Shown: piece after piece, positions 42,000-51,487 of the stretch
How positions within the stretch are numbered: the stretch's first letter is position 1
Layout of the letters: each line of letters opens with the position of its first letter
Program-made: the position numbers and the translations under genes
NCBI GenBank assembly: GCA_964036045.1
Contig: CAXIWF010000772.1
Location: 1-64,000, forward strand
Length of the DNA: 64,000 bases
DNA from: Eutreptiella sp. 'Long Island Sound 2002'
Taxonomy: Eukaryota; Euglenozoa; Euglenophyceae; Eutreptiales; Eutreptiaceae
Direction of reading: 5' to 3'
The notes under the pieces: model-generated
What the model saw: the letters and a program-made list of their open reading frames with translations, nothing else
What the model was told of the DNA's origin: nothing
The model's database searches: none

Positions 42000-44045
42000 A
42001 ATGTGTGCTTGATGATTGGGCGGTTGGGATACGGCCGGATGCCTGCATTCTGGTCCCGTCTCCAATTGTAAGTGTTCTACCAAAAAGCAGCGAAGGACCA
42101 CAAGGATCGAACCATGACACTTTGAGCCCGTTAAGATGTGACAAACCGTGCAAAGATGAGAAATCACTACCCGATGAGCACTCATCGGGGACAGATGGCG
42201 GTGAATTTACTTTTCTCGCCGTTGAAATCTCGGAGATGTACGCGTGACCAAGCCTCATAGGTGGTGACAAGACAGACAAAGTCTCAGCTGTAGAGGATGT
42301 GTGCCTTCTCCTTTGATTATTCATGGAATATCCCCTTCCACCAATCAAATCGATTGGCATGTTTAGCAACACCATCAGGAGATTTCGTAGATCGTACCCT
42401 CTCCACCCGTCCAAGCCAGTGGCCCAGTTTTTCTTGGTTGCCATGTAGTGTTGATGCAATCTCTCTCTCTAGTTGTGAGCACATGGCACTGTTGGAGTCA
42501 GTCACCAGAAGCTAGGATGATACAAATGTGGAGGACAGATAGTAAAATAAGGCATGGCACCAGCGGCCAGAGGACACTTGGGCCACAACATCTTGCAAGC
42601 GCACTAAATTGGTCAGCTTCATCAGTGTCACCGTCCCAGTAGTGCCACATGCTCCTTGTGACGCAACCCTTTGTTCAGGAGGGTCAGCAATTTGTGGGCC
42701 CTACACTTGACTGCTCCCCATTGTTCCAGTAGCTCTCGGGGGATGGGCCCCTTTGGTAATGACAGTAGCCTACTCCCATTGCCTCATCCACTTCATTACC
42801 GCTCTGGCGCAATCAGCAGGTTGGTCATCTCTTTGAGGGACACTGTACAAGGCATGACTCCTTGCTACACCCTGGGCAGCATAAAGGATAGCTCTTTGAT
42901 CAGATTGACAATTCCCCTATCTCGGCAAACAATCATTTGATGCCATTGGCAATTGCTTAGTATTGGGCCTTAGTGTCGGCAAGGGATACATGGCTAGTAG
43001 CAGCAGTTCCACTACAACTCCTTTGCAAACAGACGAAATTTTTTCTTCGGCACCTTTGGTGCCTTGGACTTTGGGAGCTAGTGACCCTCGTCCACCACCC
43101 CAGGGGAACTAAAACCACATGCAGGTCAACAAACCCCTCTACACATGTACTTCTTGGTATGCATATGCAGCAATGTTCAGCAGTTCTCAACACACTCGTC
43201 TCCAGCTTACAACAGACATTGATACGTACAAAAATATAACTTGGGAAGACTCACAGTTGGATATCAGAAAGAGTGGCAGGCAAATAGCCCATTGCTTTAA
43301 AATTTTGCCACCCCTTGGCATCATGACCAGCCACAATCAATCTAGGAGCTCTGGCAACAATTTGTTCCTCCAACTTCTGTTTAACTTGGCGGTGATCTTC
43401 AACTCCTGCCGAACTTTTTTGACTTGCATCCACAGATTTGCTGACTGGCCACACTGCCTGAGGTATTTCTGCAGCTCGCCATGCCACCACTCGTTTCTCT
43501 AACTCAGGGTGGACGTACTTGCTTCCGGGTGCAGAGGGATTTGTTGTTGGACCGCATTTGTGTGAAAAGACCCATGATCTCCTGTTTCTTCAACACATAC
43601 CTGCACACTTGTTTGGCACCACCAGTTTCAGAAAACCCAAAGGCATGTGTTGTTGCCCATTTACTTTTGGAAATGTTCTCGAAAGCATACACAACAGATG
43701 CTTGCATCAACAAATCTAGTCTCATCCTCCTAGCTGCCGTGGTGGTTTCTGATTTTTTCGCACATTTTTCCACAATGGCTTGAACACGTTAGTCAGGAGT
43801 TTTCCGTTCCGTGGGAGCCTAACCACCATTGCTGTCAGCCCCAGCAAAACAATTTCAGTGCTGTTGTCATCAACATTCAACAACATCAACAACATCACAC
43901 TGGGTTGTTCCTCAGGTTCTTCATCATCGTTGACAGGAGCCTCAACAACTTAAAGATCTGAGTCATCAGATGACTCTACCTCATCAATGGTGTCATTTTC
44001 CTCCAACTGTAGGTCATCTAAAAGCATGGGCTCAGACATTTTCTG
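42000..44045 (-). pseudogene. Degraded retroelement-like locus
   Basis: The minus strand starts with MSEPMLLDDLQLEENDTIDE (near 44040), followed by frame-shifted blocks: KCAKKSETTTAA, then VAWRAAEIPQAVWPVSKSVD, then ARAPRLIVAGHDAKGWQNF. Near 42960-43020 there is a HVSLADTKAQY-stop-AIANGIK segment, weakly like a copia RNase H motif. Many stops and frameshifts. The N-terminal part is duplicated at 59.2-59.6 kb. Confidence 0.4.
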
Positions 44046-44340
44046 TGTCGGGAAAGGGAAAATGGCAGCATAGTGGAGTGATCCAAAAGCAAGCCCCCCC
44101 CCCCAAAGTAAGACCCCCCTTGGGACCCAGGACCAGCTCGACCGAAAGTAAGACCCCCCGTTTTACTTTCGGGGGGGGGGGGGGTTACACCACCCCTGCC
44201 TTCTCGGGGGTCCCTAAAGCAGGGACAAAAACAGACAAAAGCCGGCCTCATAACAGGGCAACAATGGTCCCTGTCACGGGAGCCCTTTTCTGAACACCCC
44301 CCCCAGGTTTCGGGGGTTCCCATGAACTCCCCTCCCCAAA
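44046..44340. repeat. AAAGTAAGACCCCC repeat block, copy 1
   Basis: Two or more AAAGTAAGACCCCC units and a palindromic ACTTTC end, adjoining TTACACCACCCCTGCC-type sequence. The same layout sits upstream of the duplicated acidic ORF at 59.6 kb. Confidence 0.7.
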
Positions 44341-45744
44341 GCGAAAGTCCGCCACCCCTATCCAAGATGCCATGCTCCATGGACCCTATGTTTGTTATTG
44401 GATGTTTTCCAACAGCATGTTCAAGAGCCCATGTTTACCAAACACATCCCCATCAATTTCCGAATTTATCCTTCCACATAGCCCCAGCAGTTTTCGCCCC
44501 AGCAGACGTTTTCTTGTGTATTTTTACAGATGCCATGGTGGGATTGGACACAACCAAACCCCGACCGCATACCCTGAGCCCCACACAGGCACTAATGCAG
44601 AGGAATGTGGAAATTTTGGTGCGGCATGGTAGCAATACACCAGACCACCGATGATGCACCACCAGAAGGGTGTGGATACAAACTTTACACACCTTTGCAT
44701 CCTCCAGGGGAACGCCCCCTCTACCATCACCCAGTGTACTTTGTACAGTGGGGCATTCTGCCAGACGTCCAGTCAACTTCATTGCATATCTTGAGACTCA
44801 CCCCACGCAAGACCTAGGGTGCAATTGCACCCCATAAACACGATGATGCATGTGTGAGTTGCAGGGTCACAGTGTTCCAACGGCAAACAAGGGGCATATC
44901 AGGCCCTCTACTCTATGATTCGCCCCTGCCCCTGCATTTGCCCCTGCCTGTGCCTTGTATCCCCAACACTTTAGAAAAGCTCCAGGGATTGTGCCAATAA
45001 TTTGCACAGTATCAGCAACAAATTAACAGCAGTGTAATCTCAGTGCCAGGCACTGAGCACAGCTGCGTCAAAGAATATAATTCGGTGAAAGACACCAACC
45101 AGGCAGCAGTGTGCACGGCTTCCAAAGGGCGTTGCCACACTGAAACTGGTGTGCAATAACACGACCAGCAGCGTCCCAATAGCTCTGAGGAACACAGACA
45201 CCTTTTTGCGGACGGCATGGGTTCTGCACATGTTCATTCTCATTGTAATGCAAGGCAATGAGAGTGGGACGTGCACTGCGCATCGCACTGCACATCGCAC
45301 TGCGTGGTGCATGGCGTGTGTGATGAAATCAGCAACCCATCAGAGGAACCAACACATGACCCACAACCACAAAGAGATTTCTGCATGGTGCCGGCCTAAA
45401 GACAAGGAGAAAAACGGCAACTGCACACAACGTGACAAGGCTTCTGACGTGTGGCGGGACCTCAACCCAGGAAACCCTCGGAATTATGAGAGGGGGGGTC
45501 CAGAGCCTTAGACCCACCTACCTGGCTGAAGCCCCCCCCATTTGCAAATTAATTCTGATGAACGCAGCATGGTCCGTAGGGGGGCGCTTCGGTCCATGGT
45601 TTTCACCTGAGCACCCCACCCTTGTTATGGCTTGCCCATGCCATCGTCGAGAGAATATACAATCCTCTTTTCTTGGGGGACTGACACCGTTGCAATGCCA
45701 AAAGAGTGCAGTGCACTGCGTGCACGCCGCTCATTGCACCGCAG

Positions 45745-46143
45745 GCGCCGCGGTGGTGGCAATTTCCATTTCAATGCATTACAATCTGTTCCAGCGCACA
45801 TTCGGACACCTACGGCTGACCCAGGTGAGCCGGCACTTGCAGGAGTGACCACTGTCCCGTGCCTGGCCACTGGCCTCGGTGCCCTGGTCGCTCTCAGCAG
45901 CAAAAATGAACCACACAAATCAGACCACAGGTGCAACATCCGACTGCCAAAATCGGCAGCAGCCTCGCACTGATGCGCAACCCACTGGGACAGAAATGGG
46001 CCATCGTCCTGAATGCACGGCCCTCACGGACCACGAACAGGATTGCGCAAGGAGGCGGCGTCCTGTGGACAGTCGGGGGGATGTGGGCTCAGTGCGCCGT
46101 GCACACTGATGGATTTATTCACATCGTCCAGTCAAATTGTTGA
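45745..46143 (+). CDS. 3' end of an unrecognised plus-strand gene (two exons placed)
   Basis: Exon 45745-45824 (acceptor CACCGCAG, near-consensus donor ACCCAG|GTGAGC) reads AAVVAISISMHYNLFQRTFG and ends HLRLTQ. A 106-nt intron follows, then exon 45931-46143 (acceptor GACCACAG), reading GSSLALMRNPLGQKWAIVLN, then GGGVLWTVGGMWAQCAVHTD and a TGA. The hydrophobic AAVVAISIS stretch could be a membrane segment. I do not recognise the family. Upstream exons were not located; a hydrophobic stretch at about 45165-45240 (TFLRTAWVLHMFILI) is one candidate. The gene ends 21 bp from the stop of the opposing acidic exon. Confidence 0.45.
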
Positions 46144-46164
46144 AGTTCTGTCCATCACCAAGGC

Positions 46165-46363
46165 CTAGTCATCTTCAGGGTACCAGTCCTCAGACACCAG
46201 CTCTCCTGGCGGCGCCTCCTTTACAGGTTCCGCTTCCAATACCACCTCCTCTTCGGGCTCTTCAGGGTCCTCTTCCAGCACAGAATCATCGAGGAGGCAA
46301 GACTCTGGCTCCTCAAGGGGCTCCTTGTTCTTCACGAGGCCGGTCCAAGGTAGCGTCGCACCC
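46165..46363 (-). CDS. Acidic terminal exon, gene unknown
   Basis: Strong acceptor with a pyrimidine-rich tract (TTTGTCTCCTGCAG), then 65 codons to a TAG at 46165-46167. It reads GLVKNKEPLEEPESCLLDD, then Glu/Asp/Pro-rich sequence ending SEDWYPEDD. Such acidic tails are not diagnostic. It may be the true 3' end of the PES transcript or of a separate minus-strand gene whose other exons I could not place. Confidence 0.55.
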
Positions 46364-47620
46364 CTGCAGGAGACAAAGCAGGACAATCTTGGCTTGAGCT
46401 GCCCTGTACAAATGGTGCACCCGGAAAAATGTGTGTGAAAGTGAAATCCAAACCCCCCCGCCCCCCGAGTCGGCAAGCCTGGTGGCCAGCGAGTCGGCAA
46501 GCGAGTCGGCGGCGTGTTTTACCCAATTTGGAGGGCGGGATCAAAATTTTCGAGGTTGGCACAAAATAAAGCCTATTATGCGGTGTTGGCTGTGTAGTTA
46601 TCATTCCATTTTGCATGGCACTTGGAAATTCACAAGGCAGCACACTGGCCGTACCTTGCGGCCCCTGTCTACCTGCTTGGCTGCACGCCTGCCTGCCTGC
46701 CTGCATGCCAGCTGATACCCACAGGTAGACATACTGAACGCAAGCAGGTCGGCATGGAGGCACAGTGCTGTGGGGGTGTGGGGAGCACAACGCTTGGTGG
46801 GGTACCATGTAGTACACCCAGTGTTCATTAAGAACGCTTTTTGCACACCGCAGACAGGCAGGCAGGCAGGCATGCATGCATGCAGGGTATGGCAAGCACG
46901 GGGGCTGCCGCCAGCCAATGTGTGACCCCGAGGGGTGTGCAACCGTTTTGGGGGTTGTAGGGGGGGGGGGGGGCGGGTTCGTTAACCAAAACCAGGGGGT
47001 CAGCAGGTCGGGCGGTCGGCCGCCAGGCTCCCTGGGGGGGATCGGTGGGTACCCCAACATACATACCTCAAAATGATCCCCATGACGCGCTGATCATTTT
47101 GAACATACGCAAGTGGGGTAAAAAATTTTTCAAAAAAAATTTGCCCATCAACTTAGGCTCCCATTAGCCGACCTGCAGGTCGGGCCGGGGTCAAAATCCT
47201 TTTTTTGTGTTTTTCATCCGTTTTTGATTTCTCCATCAAATTCTGAGCATTTTGAGTACAGACACACAGGGTCAAACAAAAAAATTTCCCCCTGCCATAT
47301 GCCTAAAACAAAATCCCCGGCGCCCACAAAACCCATTGTTCCGTACAACCATTTTGGGGTCTGTAGAGCCCCCCCCCCCCCCCCCTTTTGGGGTCGGGTC
47401 CTGGCCGCAAGCAGCCCCCGTGATGGCAAAGCAGGAATGACCATCATCCAAGCCTGCACACCACAGGAAAAACCTCCTCGGTGCTGTGGCGGGGAAGGGG
47501 AGGGTGGGTGGGTGCCATAAAGGCTGGTGGGGTGCCAGGTAATAAACCGCGTGCCCAGCGCTGTGGGAGTAGAGGAGTGGTGCTGCACAAACGCTGGCAC
47601 GCATCCGTTGCCATGTTGAC
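46364..47620. other. Sequence between PES end and acidic exon
   Basis: Holds the B-A dispersed modules (47060-47290), CTGCCTGC and GGCAGGCAGG simple repeats (46680-46700, 46853-46885), and runs of G or C. No exon placed. Confidence 0.45.
47060..47290. repeat. Dispersed repeat modules B and A (order B-A)
   Basis: Module B (47065-47150): CTCAAAATGATCCCCAT, CTGATCATTTTGA. Module A (47190-47290): TTTTTGTGTTTTTCATCCG, GAGCATTTTGAGTACAGACA. The same modules occur near 5.4-5.76 kb in the order A-B. Confidence 0.7.
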
Positions 47621-47713
47621 CTGCAGCAGCGGACAGAGGCTTGCGCACCGTCTGATATGCCCCATATTTGTGACAGTGAACACTGCGGCGCTACGTCTTC
47701 CGCAGTTTCTTCG
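47621..47713 (-). CDS. Possible small exon between PES and the acidic terminal exon
   Basis: 93 nt, acceptor CTTTTGGCAG, donor CTGCAG|GTCAAC, entering with 1 nt and leaving with 2 nt. In the frame that fits the downstream acidic exon it reads EETAEDVAPQCSLSQIWG. Only phase and splice signals support it; using it would need a 56-nt intron after PES. Confidence 0.3.
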
Positions 47714-47756
47714 CTGCCAAAAGGGTTTGTTGTTCGATCTCAGATTAGTTTCAAAT

Positions 47757-48023
47757 TCACGGCCAACACAGAAAGGCGCAGGAAGGCCAACCCGTTCCCC
47801 GTTCCCCTGTTGTCCCGCCACTGCCCCTCATGCCCAGAACCCCATCAGGCAGCTGGTGCATCAGACGTTCATTGATTGGCACATACTCCAGCGAAGGGAA
47901 CGTGGGCGCCTGCTTGCCCCATGTGGTCTCATACAGCGCCCTTGGTCCGATGTATTGGTAAGGGTCCTCCTCGCGCTTCTCCAAAAGCCATTGCAAACTG
48001 GCACTGATCGAATCCTTCGCTTC
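47757..48023 (-). CDS. PES: PES last conserved exon, with stop
   Basis: Acceptor GGCTTCAG, stop at 47757-47759. Reads EAKDSISASLQWLLEKREED, then PYQYIGPRALYETTWGKQAP, ending about 35 residues after the usual family C-terminus. A donor at CTTTCT|GTGTTG (exon end 47770) could instead join 47621-47713 and 46165-46363 in phase, giving an acidic tail. Confidence 0.85.
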   Translation of the reverse strand, partial: EAKDSISASLQWLLEKREEDPYQYIGPRALYETTWGKQAPTFPSLEYVPINERLMHQLPDGVLGMRGSGGTTGERGTGWPSCAFLCWP

Positions 48024-51000
48024 CTGAAGCCACAAAAATCCACATCTGGTCAGAGGAAGGGCACAGCTCCCTCCAAAAGGGGCAGGGAGTGTAGGGAAGA
48101 GAAGTGCAGTGCAGTGTCGTGTAGTGGCGGGCAGTTGAGGCTGTTTGCGGATGAACTGGCCTTAACATCCAGCTCCAGAGCCACCAATTACCTCCTCATC
48201 CGTATTAGACCCCATGCCTCGTGCAGGAGAGCGTCCATCTCCTCTAAGTTGCCAGAGAGGCTGTGTCCGGCCGAGAGATGAGTACGACTGGGGAAGAGAA
48301 AGCCTCCTCCCTTACGGTGGTGTGGTGTAGTGTGGTGTGATGTGGTGTGCCGAAGGCGCTGTTACCAAATGGCAATGGCCTGGATGCCTTATATACGGGT
48401 AATACAAAACAGGAGGGCTGTGTGTCTGAGTATGTGTGGTGTGGTGTGGTGTGCCGAAGGCGCTGTTACCAGAAGGCAATGGCTGGGATGTCTACCCACA
48501 GGTACAGGTAAAAGGGAGGGCCATGTGTGTTGCGCGCGCGCTGTGTGCCAGTGTGTTGACACGGCTGGGGCGCCGGTGCAGGGCACGGGGACCTGGAGGC
48601 TTCTAATCAGGCTATGGTGTGGTGTGGTGTGGTGTGGTGTGGTGTGGTGTGGTGTGGTGTGGTGTGGTGTGGTGTGGTGTGGTGTGGTGTGGTGTGGTGT
48701 GGTGTGGTGTGGTGTGGTGTGGTGTGGTGTGGTGTGGTGTGGTGTGGTGTGGTGTGGTGTGGTGTGGTGTTGTATGTTGGAGTGTTGTGTAGTGTGGGGT
48801 AATGAAATCTTGCATACTGGAGCATACTGTAGCATAGTGTGGTGTAGTGACGTGTAGCAACGACATGAGCACACAAGATGAGGTTGTGACAGTTGGGGGC
48901 TCCATACTCCCTCCACCCCCAAAATGGAACCACTTCCTATTGTTAGCGCAACCAGAGGACGCTTCTTTCGGGGTGGTGTGTCGTTTGGCATGCTCTCTGT
49001 GGAGGTCTCTCATTTTAGGCCAGGCCAGAGTTTCAGAGAAGCTGGCTGCACTCAACCATGCGGTCTTCCCTTCCCTGCGCACCCTGGCCTTGTGATGGAG
49101 TACAGAACAATTACGACGACGCATGACCCCTCGGTGCAGGACGTTGATACTGTTCGTGGGGCCTCACAGTGGGAGGAATTTTGAAAACGTCTGCTTGGGT
49201 CTCAATCATGGCCTTAAGGCCCAAGTGGACAGTGGGAGGGTAAACCCTGGGTGGGAAGGGGGAAGGGGGGATGCTGGCCCACCAACAGAGAAAGTGAGGG
49301 GAAACTGCAGCCATGGGGAAATACAGAAATATGCGACAAAAAAATGCAGTGTTCTGCCGAGCATTCTGGATGAGCCGTCGGGTCCAGGATTTGCGAAAAC
49401 ACATGCAGTTGGGGTCGCCAAGAAGGGCTGCCAAGAGGGGCGCTTCACAGCAGTCTTTTTCACTGAAATTCAATCGTCCCTTTGCAGTGGCAAAGCTTTC
49501 TGCGCACCGCAGGGTAAGGGTCATTAGCTGTGGGGTAATTAGCACCGCACTAATGTTCCTCAATTTTGAGTGAACGAAGTAGGTCAAAGCGGCACAATGG
49601 CGAGGCACAATACTCAAAACGGACAAAAATATTGCAACGGCCACTCCCCATTGAAAAGTACGGTTCACGAAAGGAACAATTTCCCCTGTTCCATGATGAT
49701 TCCCCAAATTGCACGTCGCAGGGCGTACTGCAGGGCGCGCCACATGCACCACAGGATTAGTGTTCCCAGTGTGTCATGACAGGCCAAACCACCCCCACTG
49801 TCATGTCCAGCCCCTGCCCCGTTGTTTGGGAAACGTCCCTCATATTCATCGTGGGTTGAGGATCCTGGACATTCCATTTTTAGCAAAAATAAAAAAAATT
49901 AGCATGCACAGCGCGATTTGGCTGTGATACTCTCCTACAGTGATTGCAGCAATCATCGAAAGACAGCATGTGCTCCATTTGCGGTGCTCAGCAGTGCTTG
50001 GATGACAAGCCCATGACTGCAAGGCATCGGGGCGTTGGGTGCTGGATGTCGGTTGTGCAAGAAGAAAATGACACCCCGAAAATGAATCTATGATGCCATG
50101 TCAAGGGACAACGTGCCTGGAATGCATATGGCATGCAGACATGGTACCCAGTTCCCATAGCTCAATAGCACATGCTGAGCATAGCTCAGCTGCCACCCCC
50201 CAATCTGCTTGCACTCCCTCCATCCTGGCCCCCGTCATGCGCCACGAAGGACAGGGGCTGGGGACCTGGTAAATCTCTGCACAGCGCTCACGATCCATAT
50301 TGCAGTCCGTGTAGATCGGTTGGCCAAACATAAAATACCACCGCGGAATCTCCGTCACTTTGGGGAGCTGTGTAGAAGCGTGCACAATCCTGAGCAGGCC
50401 ACCTTCCTCCCAAGAATCAAATGCCGGTCAGGTCTCAGGTCGGCACTTGCTGGTGCCAGACCCCGAGTCTGAGTATGTGGCAGTACAGGCTGTCGCCACA
50501 ACCCAGCGGTTTTGCCGCCTGCAAATGCCCGGACGAAATCCCGAGGCAATCTCAAAAACAATAATGTTATACCCGGCCGTCTGTCAGAGAGAGGCCCTGG
50601 CTCTTGACCATTGGCGGTTGTGGACAGCAGTGGAGGACTGAAGGTCGTGGACAACTGCAGAGGATTGTGGTTGTGAGGTTTTGTAGGGTTGTGGAGGTCT
50701 GGGCTCCGAAGAGAGGCAGAGGGCCGTGGAGGGCGACGAATGGACCGAATACTGAAGGTGCACCATGGACTGCACACACGCAGGTGCCCAGCACATACTA
50801 CGACAGGGGCAATGAAATTCTCTGCTCCCATTCCACTGTCAATGGTCTGCCGTGCTGACGGAATGTTCTCCAACCGCTGCCTTGCAAGATCACCTGAAGA
50901 ACGTGCACAAGATAAAATGACCATCAATTGGAGGCCAACTGATAGTGGTCGGAGGATGACTGACAGTGTTCAAGGGTGGTGGTCCTTGGGCTGTAGCAGT

Positions 51001-51431
51001 ACTTGGCATACCGCACACCAGCGTGCCCAGAACAACCGGGAAACAACTCCAAAAGAAACAAAACTGTGTTGTTGTGTCGCTGTTTGGCGCCCTGCACTAC
51101 ATCCAACAGACGGAGTGCTGTGCATGAAGGAGGGTAGCAGAAAACTCAACTTCCTGACGCTCCATTTTTTACTTCTGGGATTTGCAGACACATAAATCAG
51201 GACCCAGGAAATGGATCGGTCACGGTATCCCACAGGAATCCGTCCCGTTAGCCCCCAGGAATGCGTCCCGTTGGTGCGTCCTGTCGGTATCCAACCACTG
51301 TCGGTTCACCGACGGCCTCCATGAGGAACCTTCAATCACTGCTTCGAGCCGCGAATACATGCTTAACAACAACAGTCGGTTTACCTCCGACCCGCCGGCT
51401 CCTGCCGTGCCTTCCCCAGGGTGTCACAGAC

Positions 51432-51487
<56 letters not shown>

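Larger units (their letters stand above)
37764..45744. other. Transposon-rich stretch between the genes
   Basis: Holds runs of C or G (36890-37190 just before it, 38130-38360), a 554-bp family-C element, a retroelement-like remnant (42000-44340) and unassigned sequence at 39900-41900 and 44400-45740. No convincing complete gene was seen. Confidence 0.5.

Noticed and set aside
48607-49124. Open frames of VWCGV or HHTTP repeats at 48.3-49.1 kb
   Set aside because: Pure translation of the GGTGT microsatellite.
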